Below are positions 33,583-42,773 of a stretch of DNA of 64,000 nt, one piece after another. The notes below the pieces were generated by a model that saw nothing but the letters and a program-made list of their open reading frames with translations, did not search any database and was not told the origin of the DNA. Position numbers and translations under genes: made by a program. This stretch comes from Altererythrobacter sp. Root672. GTDB lineage: Bacteria; Pseudomonadota; Alphaproteobacteria; Sphingomonadales; Sphingomonadaceae. Location of the stretch: positions 186,001 through 250,000 of the forward strand of contig NZ_LMHH01000001.1 in assembly GCF_001427865.1 (NCBI RefSeq). The letters are read 5' to 3'. How positions within the stretch are numbered: the stretch's first letter is position 1; each line of letters begins with the position of its first letter.

Positions 33583-34952
33583 CCACGCATTCCTGCCCAG
33601 TTCGCCGTGGCTGGTGCCACGCGGGGCAGGAGCCGCTCTACAACGGCCACCAGAGCCAGCGTGAGGCCGAACAGGGGCATCAGGAGGGCCAAGCCTACCG
33701 TGGCGCCTACAAGCGCCCAGCTGTGCTTTAAAGGGGCGCTGGCAGGCGGTGCGCCGAGCTTGCCTTCGGGACGACGGCGCCACCACAGCACGACACTTGA
33801 GGTCGCCAGCGTCACGAGCCCGAGCAGCACCGCGAGGTTGAGCAACTGGTTGGCGAGGCCAAGCCACGCTCCTTCGTGCACGGCGACCCCGTAGCCCACA
33901 GCGCGATCGATCCAGTGCCGTTGATCGAAAGACTGGCGACCGATCAGCACACCGTCATTGTCTAGCTCTGCCTCGCCACGCAGGGGCCGATTGGCGGCTT
34001 GCGATTGTGCCAGCCAGTAACCTTGCGGCGCCGTAGGCGGGCTGATCTCCACGGGAGCGGCAAGGCCGAGTTCCGCCGCCTGCGGTATCACGCGGTTGAG
34101 CGCCCGGTCGGTCGGCTTTTCGTGCACCATGGTCATGCCGTGATGTCCCGCGTGCTCATCCAGCATCGCGCGGGCGCCCTGGTCGAGCTTGGCGCGGGCG
34201 GCGGCATCGGCTTCCGAACCACCCGACCAGTCCTGCTTGACTGACGAGGTGCCGGTCACCGCTCGGACCTCGCGCAGATAGGCGCCCCAGTTGGTCGCCC
34301 AGGGCAGGCCCGACGCGATCAGGAACACCGCCCCGATCGAGACCCACAGCCCGGTCACCGCGTGGAGATCGCGCCAGAACACACGCTTGCCCCGGCGCAG
34401 CCGCGGCCAGAGCACGCCCGCAAGGCCTGCGCCTCCGCGCGGCCACCACAGGAACAGGCCGGTCAGCAGCATCACGATCGTCCAGCAAGCGGCGATCTCG
34501 ACCAAGGCCGAGCCCCACTTGCCGGCGAGCAATTCGCCGTGCAGCCGGAACACGACGCGCATCAAGCGGTCCTCTTCCGGCACCTGGTAGAGCACCTCTC
34601 CGCTCTGCGGATGGACCCAGACGCGGGACTCTTGCGCTCCGGTCCCGACGAGCAGCTGCACAGCGTCGGCAGGGTCTTCGGGCAGGACATACTTGTGCAG
34701 CACCGATCCGGGGACCGCTGCCGTACCGGCCTCGACAATCCGGGCCGGCGTGAGCAGCGGACCGCTCTCCGCCACCACGCCGCGATAGGGCGCGTAGAGC
34801 AGGCCTTCGATCTGCGGCTTGAACAGGTAGATCCCGCCGGTGACCGAAAGCCACAGGACGAAGGGCACACAGAACAAGCCGGCGTAGAAATGCCAGCGCC
34901 AGACTGCGCGATACCAGCGTTCGTAGCGGGGGACGGTGCTCACAGCGTCCAC
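33579..34952 (-). CDS. PepSY-associated TM (PiuB/FoxB-like) protein
   Basis: 457 aa, four or five membrane helices. The start WRWHFYAGLFCVPFVLWLSVTGGIYLFKP is the first PepSY_TM helix; LHAVTGLWVSIGAVFLIASGLPWATNWG is helix three, and the last two helices flank VVLWWRRRPEG. Relatives next to siderophore receptors act as inner-membrane reductases that release iron. Conserved His in WRWHFYAG and DLHAVTG could bind haem. GTG start 34952 overlaps the TonB receptor stop by 13 nt (GTG 34943 is an alternative), so it is co-translated with that receptor. Confidence 0.85.
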   Translation of the reverse strand: MDAVSTVPRYERWYRAVWRWHFYAGLFCVPFVLWLSVTGGIYLFKPQIEGLLYAPYRGVVAESGPLLTPARIVEAGTAAVPGSVLHKYVLPEDPADAVQLLVGTGAQESRVWVHPQSGEVLYQVPEEDRLMRVVFRLHGELLAGKWGSALVEIAACWTIVMLLTGLFLWWPRGGAGLAGVLWPRLRRGKRVFWRDLHAVTGLWVSIGAVFLIASGLPWATNWGAYLREVRAVTGTSSVKQDWSGGSEADAAARAKLDQGARAMLDEHAGHHGMTMVHEKPTDRALNRVIPQAAELGLAAPVEISPPTAPQGYWLAQSQAANRPLRGEAELDNDGVLIGRQSFDQRHWIDRAVGYGVAVHEGAWLGLANQLLNLAVLLGLVTLATSSVVLWWRRRPEGKLGAPPASAPLKHSWALVGATVGLALLMPLFGLTLALVAVVERLLPRVAPATANWAGMRG

Positions 34953-37222
34953 CCCGCTTCGATCATGAAGCTCCGCTGCGGGTAGGGGTGATAGACCCAG
35001 GCCTTGTTGTTGGTGATGTTGTCGACCCCGGCGCTGAAGCGGAAGTTCTCGGTCGCCCGCCAGTTCACTCGTGCATCGAGCGCGAACAGCTCTGAAGTGT
35101 AGCCGAATGTGTCACCGCGCTGGAGCCCGAACAGGTCGGTGTTGGGGCGCGAGGCATAGCGCAGGCCTACTGACGCCAGGACGGCGGGCGTGATCGCATA
35201 GCGGGCGTTGGCGTTGACCCGCCAGCGTGGGATGCGCGGGAACTGCACGCCCTCTGCCGCAGGGGCGCTGTCGTTGCGCAGCGTTTCGGAATCGATCCAC
35301 GCCGCGTTGGCGTCGATGTCGAGGCCCTCGAGCCCGACATCGCGAGCTTCGGCGATCAGTTCGGCGCCGTATTGCCGGGTGAGGTCGATGTTCTTGTAGG
35401 CAGCGGTAGTCACTCCGTTCTGGTTGAAGCCGACGAAGCTGAAGATCGTGTCCTCGACACGCTGCCAGAACAGCGAACCCGTGAACTTGATCGTGCCGAA
35501 GTCGTGAGCGAGCAGCAGGTTGGCATCGTGCGATCGCTCGGGCCTCAGGTTCGGGTCGAAGCTGTCGGGATTGAAGCTGCCGTCGCCATTGAGGCTGCCT
35601 TGGAATAGCTCGCCTACGGTCGGGAAGCGGGTGGCTTCCGCCAAGCTGAGCTGAGCGCTGGTGGCCCCGCTGCGCCATTCGACCGAGAGCTTGGGATCGA
35701 GGGCTTTCTCGCCGCGCGTTTCGTATGCGTTGAAGACGCGCTGCCCTGCCTGAGCTCCGGTGCCAAGCCTGCCGAGCCCGCCGTCGAATGCGCGCCAGTC
35801 TTCGTAGCGGGCGCCGAGGGTGAAGGTCCATTCGTTGGCGAAGTAACGACCCTCCGCCCAGCCGGACAGGAGCCGGGTCTTGCCAAAGGTCTGTGTGGAG
35901 AACGCGGCTCCTGCATCGCTGCGCCAGCTCGGCACGGCGTAATTGGTCAGGTCGGTGCGGTAGAGGTTACCGCTGGTCCCTGCGGCCAGCTCGAAATCGC
36001 CCCAGCGGCCTTCCAGGGCGAGCTCTCCGGTGTACCAGTTCGAGGGCCCTTGGCGTGCCAGGGTGCCGGGCCCGTCGTTCTCCCCAGCGGCGTAGCTGGC
36101 GGAGGTGAAGCCATCCGATCGGGCGATCTGGTAGGTCGAGACGTTGAGCGTGGCCGTCACCGCGTCGCTCAGGGGCGCTGCAAGCTTCAGGCCGGCGAGG
36201 TACTCGTCGCGCACTGTGCGAGACCAGCGCGCGCCGCTGGCGTTCCAGGTAGCGCCGAGGGTGGTCACCCGGCCGTCACACACCGGCTGGCCGGCATCGT
36301 CCTGCAAGTAGCAGTCGGGGGCGTATTGCCTGTCGAGGTTGTGCCAATAGGCGAACAGGGCCTCGCCGGTGACGACGCTACCGTCGTAGCCGATGCGCAG
36401 CTTGCCCTGGTCCTGAGTGATCGCCGCGGGTGACTGCGCCGCGAATATGGGATTGCTCGCCGTACCAGGAGCATTGGGGATGGCTTGTCCGGCGTCGATG
36501 ACCGCGCCAGTCACCGGAATGCCCGGAGCAGTACCGGTCGCCGGAGAGAGGCCGTACCAGCTCATCGGCTGGCCCTCGTTCTGGAAGTGCCGCCCGGAAA
36601 GCCGCATTGACCAAGGCCCGTCCTGTTGGCGCCAACCGAGCCCGGCCTCTCCCGACCAACCTAGGTATGTCTCGCCGGTGCCGTATTGCTCGTAGGGCTG
36701 GGCGAAACCCTGGACCGTGGCGAACGCCTCAGTGCGCTCGGGCGAGCGCGTGGTGATGTTGACGATGCCGCCCATCGAGTTGCCCGAATAGCGCGACGAG
36801 TAAGGGCCATAGACGATGTCGAACTGCTCAACCTCGCCCGAGCCGACCACGCCCCACTTCGGCGCGAAGCCGAACGAGTTGCCGAGGAAGTTCGACACGA
36901 CGAAGCCATCGACCATCACCAGAGCGCGGGAACTCTGGCTGGAGTGCGTGCCGCGGAAGCCGGGCACGCCGTTGGAGTCTCCGGCATAGCGCTTGCGCAC
37001 GAAGAAATCGGGCGCGTACTTCATCAGGTCTTCGACGTTCTGGGCGTTTACGCCGGCGAACTGCTCGTCGCCGAGGCTGACCGAGAGGCCCCGCGGTTCG
37101 ATGGAGATCGGCGCGTCGACCTGGCCGACGACGAGGATGACCTTGCCCTCGTCGTCTTCGGCATGGGCAGGGATTGCGGCAATGAGAAGCGCTGCAGCGA
37201 GCGCGATGCGGGATACGGACAC
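34940..37222 (-). CDS. TonB-dependent receptor, metal/siderophore type
   Basis: 760 aa, GTG start. Signal peptide MSVSRIALAAALLIAAIPAHAE. Plug: VNAQNVEDLMKYAPDFFVRK (compact TonB-box region before it), PGFRGTHSSQSSRALVMVDG, and YGPYSSRYSGNSMGGIVNITT. Barrel ends with QRSFMIEAGWTL. It is between DUF2946 and PepSY genes, a combination typical for uptake of iron complexes or, in some proteobacteria, copper (family context). The residue pattern resembles receptors of the colicin I/vitamin B12 class in length and plug but the ligand is not determinable. Confidence 0.9.
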   Translation of the reverse strand: MSVSRIALAAALLIAAIPAHAEDDEGKVILVVGQVDAPISIEPRGLSVSLGDEQFAGVNAQNVEDLMKYAPDFFVRKRYAGDSNGVPGFRGTHSSQSSRALVMVDGFVVSNFLGNSFGFAPKWGVVGSGEVEQFDIVYGPYSSRYSGNSMGGIVNITTRSPERTEAFATVQGFAQPYEQYGTGETYLGWSGEAGLGWRQQDGPWSMRLSGRHFQNEGQPMSWYGLSPATGTAPGIPVTGAVIDAGQAIPNAPGTASNPIFAAQSPAAITQDQGKLRIGYDGSVVTGEALFAYWHNLDRQYAPDCYLQDDAGQPVCDGRVTTLGATWNASGARWSRTVRDEYLAGLKLAAPLSDAVTATLNVSTYQIARSDGFTSASYAAGENDGPGTLARQGPSNWYTGELALEGRWGDFELAAGTSGNLYRTDLTNYAVPSWRSDAGAAFSTQTFGKTRLLSGWAEGRYFANEWTFTLGARYEDWRAFDGGLGRLGTGAQAGQRVFNAYETRGEKALDPKLSVEWRSGATSAQLSLAEATRFPTVGELFQGSLNGDGSFNPDSFDPNLRPERSHDANLLLAHDFGTIKFTGSLFWQRVEDTIFSFVGFNQNGVTTAAYKNIDLTRQYGAELIAEARDVGLEGLDIDANAAWIDSETLRNDSAPAAEGVQFPRIPRWRVNANARYAITPAVLASVGLRYASRPNTDLFGLQRGDTFGYTSELFALDARVNWRATENFRFSAGVDNITNNKAWVYHPYPQRSFMIEAGWTL

Positions 37223-37306
37223 GGGGATCTACCTGGACACCGCGCCAAGTTCTGGCGCGCGATGAAGGGATGCCGCGGCATGCGTGCCGTGGCGGCCATC
37301 GAAGGG

Positions 37307-37693
37307 TCAGGCTGTGCGGGGAGGGCCCCTGGAGGGCGGCCGCAGTCCGGCGGGTTGGCTCAGCAGAGCCGCGTGGCAGGGTGCGAACCCCAGTGCGATG
37401 AGAAAGGCAAGCGCGGTCGCGAGCAGGACCGGGTCCGCACCGCCGAGCATGCCCTGGCTGAGAGTGCCGAAGGAACAAGGCGCGGTATCGCCCGTCTTCT
37501 TGTCCTGCTTGCCGATCGGAATCTCGACCGTCTTGGCCGAGTGGCCAGTCGGCGAACAGATCGACACCGTCAGCGTCTCACTAGCATCGACCATGTAGCC
37601 CTGCGGGATCGCCCAGCGCGGCGCGAGCGCCGCTGCCAGGAGCAGCAGCACGAGGCACCAGCGTGAACGCAGGAGGAGACGCAGCGAATGCAC
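37307..37693 (-). CDS. DUF2946-family membrane protein
   Basis: 128 aa from GTG 37693 (MHSLRLLLRSRWCLVLLLLAAALAPRW); the frame is open further upstream through the leader terminator, but the GTG begins right at the N-terminal hydrophobic helix, with AAAGG about 10 nt before it. Conserved DUF2946 features: a short N-terminal TM helix, Cys (SICSPTGHS), GDTAPCSFG with a CxF motif, and a C-terminal helix with Cys-His (LGFAPCHAALL). The Cys/His content suggests metal handling. First gene of the DUF2946-TonB receptor-PepSY operon; 84 nt before the receptor. Confidence 0.75.
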   Translation of the reverse strand: MHSLRLLLRSRWCLVLLLLAAALAPRWAIPQGYMVDASETLTVSICSPTGHSAKTVEIPIGKQDKKTGDTAPCSFGTLSQGMLGGADPVLLATALAFLIALGFAPCHAALLSQPAGLRPPSRGPPRTA

Positions 37694-37941
37694 GGGCGCG
37701 CCTTTATGCGTCCTGCGAAGCAAAGCCAGTGAAAAAAGGATGGCGCCACATCCGGCCGTCTTGGGGGAGGCAGACCGGACGTGGCGCCAGGTATGGAAGA
37801 ACACACGCCGAGGAGTTGACGGCGTGACAGCTCAACCCGCGCTTGCTGTTGTAGGCATCCCCCGTCGAGAGGGGAGTTAATTACGGTAAATTCCTCGTTA
37901 CACCCCGTTACATTGTAGACGTGAGCCTCGGATGGCCACCA
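37694..37941 (-). promoter_or_regulatory. Structured leader of the DUF2946/TonB receptor operon
   Basis: In transcript order it contains an AT-rich, promoter-like stretch (37870-37920) with GTAACG repeated (GTAACGGGGTGTAACG), then four hairpins: 37860-37874 (4 bp), 37827-37849 (ACAGC/GCTGT), 37804-37826 (CACGCCG/CGGCGTG) and a terminator at 37732-37789. Consecutive hairpins ending in an intrinsic terminator before the first gene look like a riboswitch or attenuator. No known riboswitch class could be matched by eye. Confidence 0.5.
37732..37789 (-). terminator. Intrinsic terminator/attenuator 5' of DUF2946 gene
   Basis: 15-bp stem (37741-37755 with 37775-37789, one G-U pair) followed on the minus strand by six T. 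It lies 39 nt before the GTG start and 308 nt after the last efflux gene, so it could end the efflux operon or, if the promoter at ~37890 is used, attenuate the uptake operon. Confidence 0.8.
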
Positions 37942-38092
37942 AGATCCTCCCCGAAACGGGGAGGGGGACCGCCGACGTAGTCGGGGGTGGAGGGGCACGT
38001 GCGAGTATGAGTTACCTGGCGAGGTCGGTCTAACCGAGGGTGCCCCTCCACCATGCTTTGCATGGTTCCCCTCCCCGTGCCGGGGAGGATCT
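37942..38092. repeat. Palindromic repeat, family A (long form)
   Basis: 151-bp element with perfect 12-bp ends AGATCCTCCCCG and CGGGGAGGATCT, and inner pairs such as GGTGGAGGGGCAC with GTGCCCCTCCACC (one mismatch). It ends 4 nt before the stop codon of the ABC permease. The region 37694-38096 holds only this repeat and the leader of the uptake operon. Confidence 0.88.
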
Positions 38093-38096
38093 CAGT

Positions 38097-39293
38097 TTAC
38101 TCGTGCCGCAGCGCCTCGATCGGATCGAGCTTCGATGCTCTTCGTGCCGGGAAATAGCCGAAGATGATTCCGATCAGCGCGGAGATCACGAAGCTGAGGA
38201 TGTTGATGAACGGATCGAACACGTAAGCAATGCCCAGCGCGGTCGAGAGGCCGAACGAGAGGCCGAATCCGAGCAGGATTCCGATAATCCCGCCCAGGCA
38301 ACAGAGCACCACGGCTTCGGTGAGGAATTGCAGCTGCACCTCGCGCGCCAGCGCGCCGATGGCGAGGCGGATGCCGATCTCGCGGGTTCGCTCCGTCACA
38401 GAGACGAGCATGATGTTCATGATGCCGACGCCGCCAACGATCAGGCTGATCGCGGCGATCGCGGCGACCATGACGGTCATCGTGCCGACCGTGGCGGCGA
38501 CGGTTTCGTTGATCTGCGCCGTGTCGACGATGTCGAAGTCGTTCGGCTGCCCTTCGAGCAGGACCCGCCGCTCGCGCATCAGGTCAATAATGGCCCTGGT
38601 CATGGTCTTGCTGTCGTACGTGGCATCGTAGGCGACGACCATGTAGCCGATGTTGTCGTCGCCGGTGAAACGGCGCTGCACGTTGGTCAGCGGCATGAAG
38701 ATCGAGTTGTCGTCATCCCCGCCGCCGCCGACGCTGCCGCGCGTGGCAAAGACGCCGATCACTTGGCAGGAGACGTCGTTAAGCCGCATGCGCTCGCCGA
38801 CCGGGCTTTGGTTGGCGAGGAAGATCTCATCGCGCACGGTCGGGCCGATGATGCAGACGTTGGCGCCCGCGGTCTGTTCGGCAGCGGTGAACCGGCGGCC
38901 TTCCTCGATCTCGATTCCGCGTGCGTCGAGGAACTCGTTGCCGACACCTTCGACTTTGGTCTGCCAATCCTGGCCGTTGTGGATCGCAGAGACGTTGCGT
39001 TCGACCTGGCCGGCGACGAAGTTCACCCCTGCGACCTGTTCGCGCACGGCCTGGACGTCGCGCTCGTCGAAGGGGCGGATCTGGTCGCGGTCGCTCTGGA
39101 TCGGGAACACGAAGAACACGTTCGAGCCGAGCGAGCTGATCTGCTCTTCGATGTCGGCGGTGACGCCCTTGCCGAGGGTCACCATGGTGATGACCGCACC
39201 GACGCCGATGATGATGCCGAGCGTCGTCAGGAAGCTGCGCAGGATGTGCCGGCGGATTTCGCGGAAGGCGAGCAGGAGCGTGGTGCCGAACAT
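38097..39293 (-). CDS. macB: MacB-type ABC transporter permease
   Basis: 398 aa. MacB_PCD/FtsX architecture: TM1 (LTTLGIIIGVGAVITMVTLGKG, given by its ends), large periplasmic domain (about 45-275), then three TM helices at the C-terminus (AIAAISLIVGGVGIMNIMLVSV; AVVLCCLGGIIGILLG; LSFVISALIGIIFGYFPARRASKLDPIEALRHE). The final PxEALRxE is a signature of this permease family. In E. coli the ATPase is fused to MacB; here it is a separate upstream gene with ATGA overlap. Works with MacA-like adaptor and outer-membrane factor to expel compounds such as macrolides or peptides. Confidence 0.92.
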   Translation of the reverse strand: MFGTTLLLAFREIRRHILRSFLTTLGIIIGVGAVITMVTLGKGVTADIEEQISSLGSNVFFVFPIQSDRDQIRPFDERDVQAVREQVAGVNFVAGQVERNVSAIHNGQDWQTKVEGVGNEFLDARGIEIEEGRRFTAAEQTAGANVCIIGPTVRDEIFLANQSPVGERMRLNDVSCQVIGVFATRGSVGGGGDDDNSIFMPLTNVQRRFTGDDNIGYMVVAYDATYDSKTMTRAIIDLMRERRVLLEGQPNDFDIVDTAQINETVAATVGTMTVMVAAIAAISLIVGGVGIMNIMLVSVTERTREIGIRLAIGALAREVQLQFLTEAVVLCCLGGIIGILLGFGLSFGLSTALGIAYVFDPFINILSFVISALIGIIFGYFPARRASKLDPIEALRHE

Positions 39294-40012
39294 CAGTTAG
39301 CCTCCACCGGGGCACCCTGGCGGTGGCCGCTCTCGATCCGCTCGACCAAGCCGTCCTTGAAGTGGACGACGGTCTTTGCGTAGCGAGCCATCTCTGCCTC
39401 GTGGGTGACCATCAGGATGGTGATGCCCGTGGCGTTGAGTTCGGTGAGGAACTCCATGATTTCGATCGAGCGTTCGGAATCGAGGTTGCCGGTCGGTTCG
39501 TCTGCCAGCAGCACTTCGGGATCGGTCACCAAGGCGCGAGCGATGGCGACGCGCTGTTGCTGGCCGCCGGAAAGCTCGGCCGGAGTGTGGTCGGCCCACG
39601 GTGCCAGGCCCACACGGTCGAGCGCGCGCATGGCGATCTCGCGTCGCGCTTCCTTGCGCTCGCCCCGATAGATCAGCGGCAGTTCGACGTTCTCGACCGC
39701 GCTGGTGCGGGCGAGCAGGTTGAAGCCCTGGAACACGAAGCCGAGGTACTTGCGGCGCAAGAGCGAGCGCTGGTCGCGGGTCAGCGACTGCACCTCGGTG
39801 CCCAGGAACTTGAACACCCCGGCCGTGGGTACGTCCAGACAGCCGAGGATATTCATCGTGGTGGACTTGCCCGAGCCCGAGGGTCCCATGACCGCGACGA
39901 AATCGCCGCGCTCGATGGTCAGGTCGACCCCCTTCAGGGCCTGGAAGGCAGCGATCCCCTGGCCGAAGGTCTTGGTTATCCCGTTCAGCTCGATAATCGC
40001 TTCTCTGCTCAC
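39293..40012 (-). CDS. macB: MacB-type ABC transporter ATPase
   Basis: 239 aa. Walker A GPSGSGKST, Q-loop GFVFQGFNLL, signature LSGGQQQR, Walker B EVLLADEPTGNLD and H-loop VTHEAE are all intact, the LolD/MacB (type VII ABC) subtype. It energises the permease encoded next. GTG start overlaps the adaptor stop (GTGA), and the stop overlaps the permease ATG (ATGA). Mechanotransmission-type system, cytosolic ATPase. Confidence 0.94.
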   Translation of the reverse strand: MSREAIIELNGITKTFGQGIAAFQALKGVDLTIERGDFVAVMGPSGSGKSTTMNILGCLDVPTAGVFKFLGTEVQSLTRDQRSLLRRKYLGFVFQGFNLLARTSAVENVELPLIYRGERKEARREIAMRALDRVGLAPWADHTPAELSGGQQQRVAIARALVTDPEVLLADEPTGNLDSERSIEIMEFLTELNATGITILMVTHEAEMARYAKTVVHFKDGLVERIESGHRQGAPVEAN

Positions 40013-41331
40013 TTCTTGGCTGCCTTGAGCGAGGTGACGACACTCATGCCGGGCTTCAGGTCTTTCGAAGTGACGACCGTGAAGCGTCCGTCGCTTTGGC
40101 CAGTGACGACCTCGATCGGCTTGAGCGTGCCATCGGCCTCCAGGACATGGACGGTCTGGCGGCTTCCGCGGCCGATCGTGGCCCGTTCTTCCTCGCGCTC
40201 AAGGCCGAACTCTTCGCCGTTGTTGAGCTGGACGCCGCCGGTAGTCTCTTCCTTGGGAGGTTCGAAACGCAGCGCGCCGTTAGGCACCAGCATTCGGTTG
40301 CCGGTGCGTTGCGTGGCGATGTTGGCGGTGGCCGTCATGCCTGGGCGCAGGAGGCCGTTGGCATTGTCGACGGTCAGCCGGGCTTCATAGCTGATGACTG
40401 CGTTGCCCTGCTGGCCCTGCTGTTGCTGCTGGGTCGACTGGGCGGTGTTGTTCGAAGCGAGGTTCACCCGCTCCACCGCCGCCGGGAATTGGCGGCCGGG
40501 ATAGGCGTCCACGGTGAAGGTCGCCCTCTGACCCTGCTTCACTTCGCCCACGTCGGCTTCGTCCACGGAGACGCGGAGTTGCATCTGTGACAGGTCTTCG
40601 GCGAGGACGAACAGGGTCGGGGTGTTGAAGCTGGCTGCAACGGTCTGGCCGGGTTCGACCTGGCGGGCCAGCACCACGCCCGAAACAGGGGAGCGGATCA
40701 AGGCACGGTCGCGGTTGGTCAGGCTCGACGACAGCTGGGCCTGGGACGCGGTGACGTTGGCCTGGGCCGAATTGAGCGCCGCCTTGCTGCGCGCGACATT
40801 GGCCTCGGCAGCTTCCATCTCGGTCTTGGAGGGAACCTTGCCATCCGACAGGCGATAGACGTCTTGCAGGCGTGCGAGTTGGGCACTTTCGACGTCGAGC
40901 GTCGCGCGGGCCTGGGCAACTTGGGCGCGAGAGGCCTGGAGGTTGGCCTGGCCCTGCTTGATCTGGTCTTCGATCACGTCGGTGTTGATCTGCGCCAGGA
41001 CCTGGCCCTGCGAAACCCGGTCGTTCACGTCGACATAGACCCGGTCGATCCGGCCCGAGACTTCGGAGCCGACCTCGACCTGGTTGGTCGGGCGCAAGTT
41101 GCCGGTCGCTGTCACCTCGATGTCGAGCGAGCGCTCGACCACCTTCTCGGTGATGTACTCGGGCGTCTTCTCTTCGCGAGTGACGAAGTAGAGCCCGACC
41201 AGCAGGGCGATCACGCCCGGGATCCAGAACTTGGCCCAACGGCGCCAGCGCGGGCGTTCACTCGTGCCGAGGAATTCGTCCACGGACATGGCCGTTCCGG
41301 CGGTCGGATTTGCGGTCATTTCGGTCATCAT
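40009..41331 (-). CDS. macA: MacA-like periplasmic adaptor (HlyD/RND family)
   Basis: 440 aa. N-terminal inner-membrane anchor (FWIPGVIALLVGLYFVT, about residues 34-50), lipoyl half-motifs (VEVGSEVSGRIDRVYVDVND and LIRSPVSGVVLARQVEPGQ), a long coiled-coil hairpin between them (about residues 115-195, QANLQASRAQVAQARATL), beta-barrel and a C-terminal membrane-proximal domain (VLEADGTLKPIEVVTGQSDG). It bridges the MacB-type ABC pair to the outer-membrane factor. A QQQQQGQQG run in residues ~298-308 is a low-complexity insert. Overlaps both neighbours by 4 nt. Confidence 0.93.
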   Translation of the reverse strand: MMTEMTANPTAGTAMSVDEFLGTSERPRWRRWAKFWIPGVIALLVGLYFVTREEKTPEYITEKVVERSLDIEVTATGNLRPTNQVEVGSEVSGRIDRVYVDVNDRVSQGQVLAQINTDVIEDQIKQGQANLQASRAQVAQARATLDVESAQLARLQDVYRLSDGKVPSKTEMEAAEANVARSKAALNSAQANVTASQAQLSSSLTNRDRALIRSPVSGVVLARQVEPGQTVAASFNTPTLFVLAEDLSQMQLRVSVDEADVGEVKQGQRATFTVDAYPGRQFPAAVERVNLASNNTAQSTQQQQQGQQGNAVISYEARLTVDNANGLLRPGMTATANIATQRTGNRMLVPNGALRFEPPKEETTGGVQLNNGEEFGLEREEERATIGRGSRQTVHVLEADGTLKPIEVVTGQSDGRFTVVTSKDLKPGMSVVTSLKAAKK

Positions 41332-42773
41332 TGGATCCTGTCACTGACGGGCAGCGGATATTCCCTGGGCGACCAGCCGCCGCCGAGCGCCTGGGTCAGG
41401 CGCACGAAGGCGCTCGCCCGCTCGGCTTGCGAAGCGACTTCCGCATTGCGGGCAGTACGCAACTGTAGCTCAGAAGTTAGCAAGTTTTGAAAGTCTGTCA
41501 GGCCAGCCTGATACTGGCTGCGGGCAAGAATGGCCGAGTTGTTCGCGGCATCCACCGCCTCGCCAAAGATCACCACCCGCTCGCGCGATTTTTCGAGGTC
41601 GACAGCGGAAGTCTCGACGTCCTCGAGCGCGCCGAGGATCGAGAGCCGCCAGGCCGCGAGCGAGCCTTGCGCGGCGGCCTTGGAACTATCGATCTGCGAC
41701 TGGGTGCGACCACCGTCGAAGATCAGCTGGCTGACCGAGCCGAACAGCCCGCCCGACACCAGGTCGAACAGATTGCCGAACCCGATGGCCGAGGTGCCGA
41801 TCGTACCGCCGAGCTGGATCATTGGGTAGAGCTGGGCCTTAGCGCCCTCGATGCGGGCCATGCTGGCGACGAGCGAGGCTTCCGCCTGCCTGACATCGGG
41901 GCGTCGACGCAGCACTTCGGCCGGCGCCTCAAAACTGCTGAGTTCGGGCGGCACTGGGACGAAGACGGATGGGCTGAGCAATTCCAGGACCCGGCCCGGC
42001 GGCTCGCCGATCAGGGTCGAGATGGCATTGGCCGTCGCGACGAGATTGCTTTCGAGCTGCGGGATGCTGGCCGCCGTTGCCGCGCGCTGGCTGCGGGCCT
42101 GCTCGACATCGAGGACCGAGACGAGCCCAGCTTGTGCGCGCCACCGGGCGATCTGCAGGTTGTCGTCCTGTGACTGAAGGCTGTCGCGCGCAATGGCGAG
42201 CTGCATGGCCGTCGCCCGCGCCGAGATCGTCGCCAGCGCAACTTGGCCGGTGATGATCCGCTCGAGGTCGGCAAGCGAGTATCCGGCCGCGGCAAGCTCG
42301 GCCTCGGACGCCGAGACATCCGCGCCAATGCGGCCGAACAAGTCGATCTCCCATGTGGCATCGACGCCAAGCGAGTAGGAACTGGTGTCGGGGATATCAT
42401 CGTACACGGTTCGCCGTCCGGAACCGCCTGCCGAAATCTGCGGGAAATACCCCGAACGCGAGCCTGCCAGCTGCGCCCGGGCCTGTTCAAGCCGGGCTGC
42501 GCTCTGGGCGAGGTCGAGGTTGTTCGCGGCGGCGGCTTCGACGAACTGCGTCAACAGCGGGTCGTTGAGCAGCTGCCAGTACTGCGACAGGTCCAGCGAA
42601 GCCTGGCCTTGTTGGGTTTCGACCCAGTCTTGCGGCACGGGAATGCCGGCCTCGGGCGAAGCGATGTCCGGCCGGGCGCAGCCGGCGAGGGCGAGCGAGC
42701 CCATCGCGACGGTCAACAGGGCTGCGGTCCTGCGCCGATGGAGAGGGGAAGAACATCGAGACAAGCGGGTCAT
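41328..42773 (-). CDS. NodT/TolC-type outer-membrane factor lipoprotein
   Basis: 481 aa. Lipobox LAGC at residues ~29-32 (SLALAGCARPD) gives an acylated N-terminal Cys, standard for the NodT subfamily. Two repeats of the outer-membrane efflux domain (about 60-250 and 270-470) contain long helices (LDLAQSAARLEQARAQLAGS; VLRRRPDVRQAEASLVAS) that form the TolC-type tunnel; RRPDVRQAE is a diagnostic NodT motif. Together with adaptor and ABC pair it completes a tripartite pump. Its ATG overlaps the TetR stop as ATGA. Confidence 0.93.
   Translation of the reverse strand: MTRLSRCSSPLHRRRTAALLTVAMGSLALAGCARPDIASPEAGIPVPQDWVETQQGQASLDLSQYWQLLNDPLLTQFVEAAAANNLDLAQSAARLEQARAQLAGSRSGYFPQISAGGSGRRTVYDDIPDTSSYSLGVDATWEIDLFGRIGADVSASEAELAAAGYSLADLERIITGQVALATISARATAMQLAIARDSLQSQDDNLQIARWRAQAGLVSVLDVEQARSQRAATAASIPQLESNLVATANAISTLIGEPPGRVLELLSPSVFVPVPPELSSFEAPAEVLRRRPDVRQAEASLVASMARIEGAKAQLYPMIQLGGTIGTSAIGFGNLFDLVSGGLFGSVSQLIFDGGRTQSQIDSSKAAAQGSLAAWRLSILGALEDVETSAVDLEKSRERVVIFGEAVDAANNSAILARSQYQAGLTDFQNLLTSELQLRTARNAEVASQAERASAFVRLTQALGGGWSPREYPLPVSDRIQ

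Noticed and set aside
37732-37941. Cobalamin riboswitch before the TonB receptor operon
   Set aside because: I could not find the B12-box or the other conserved core blocks; left as an unclassified leader.
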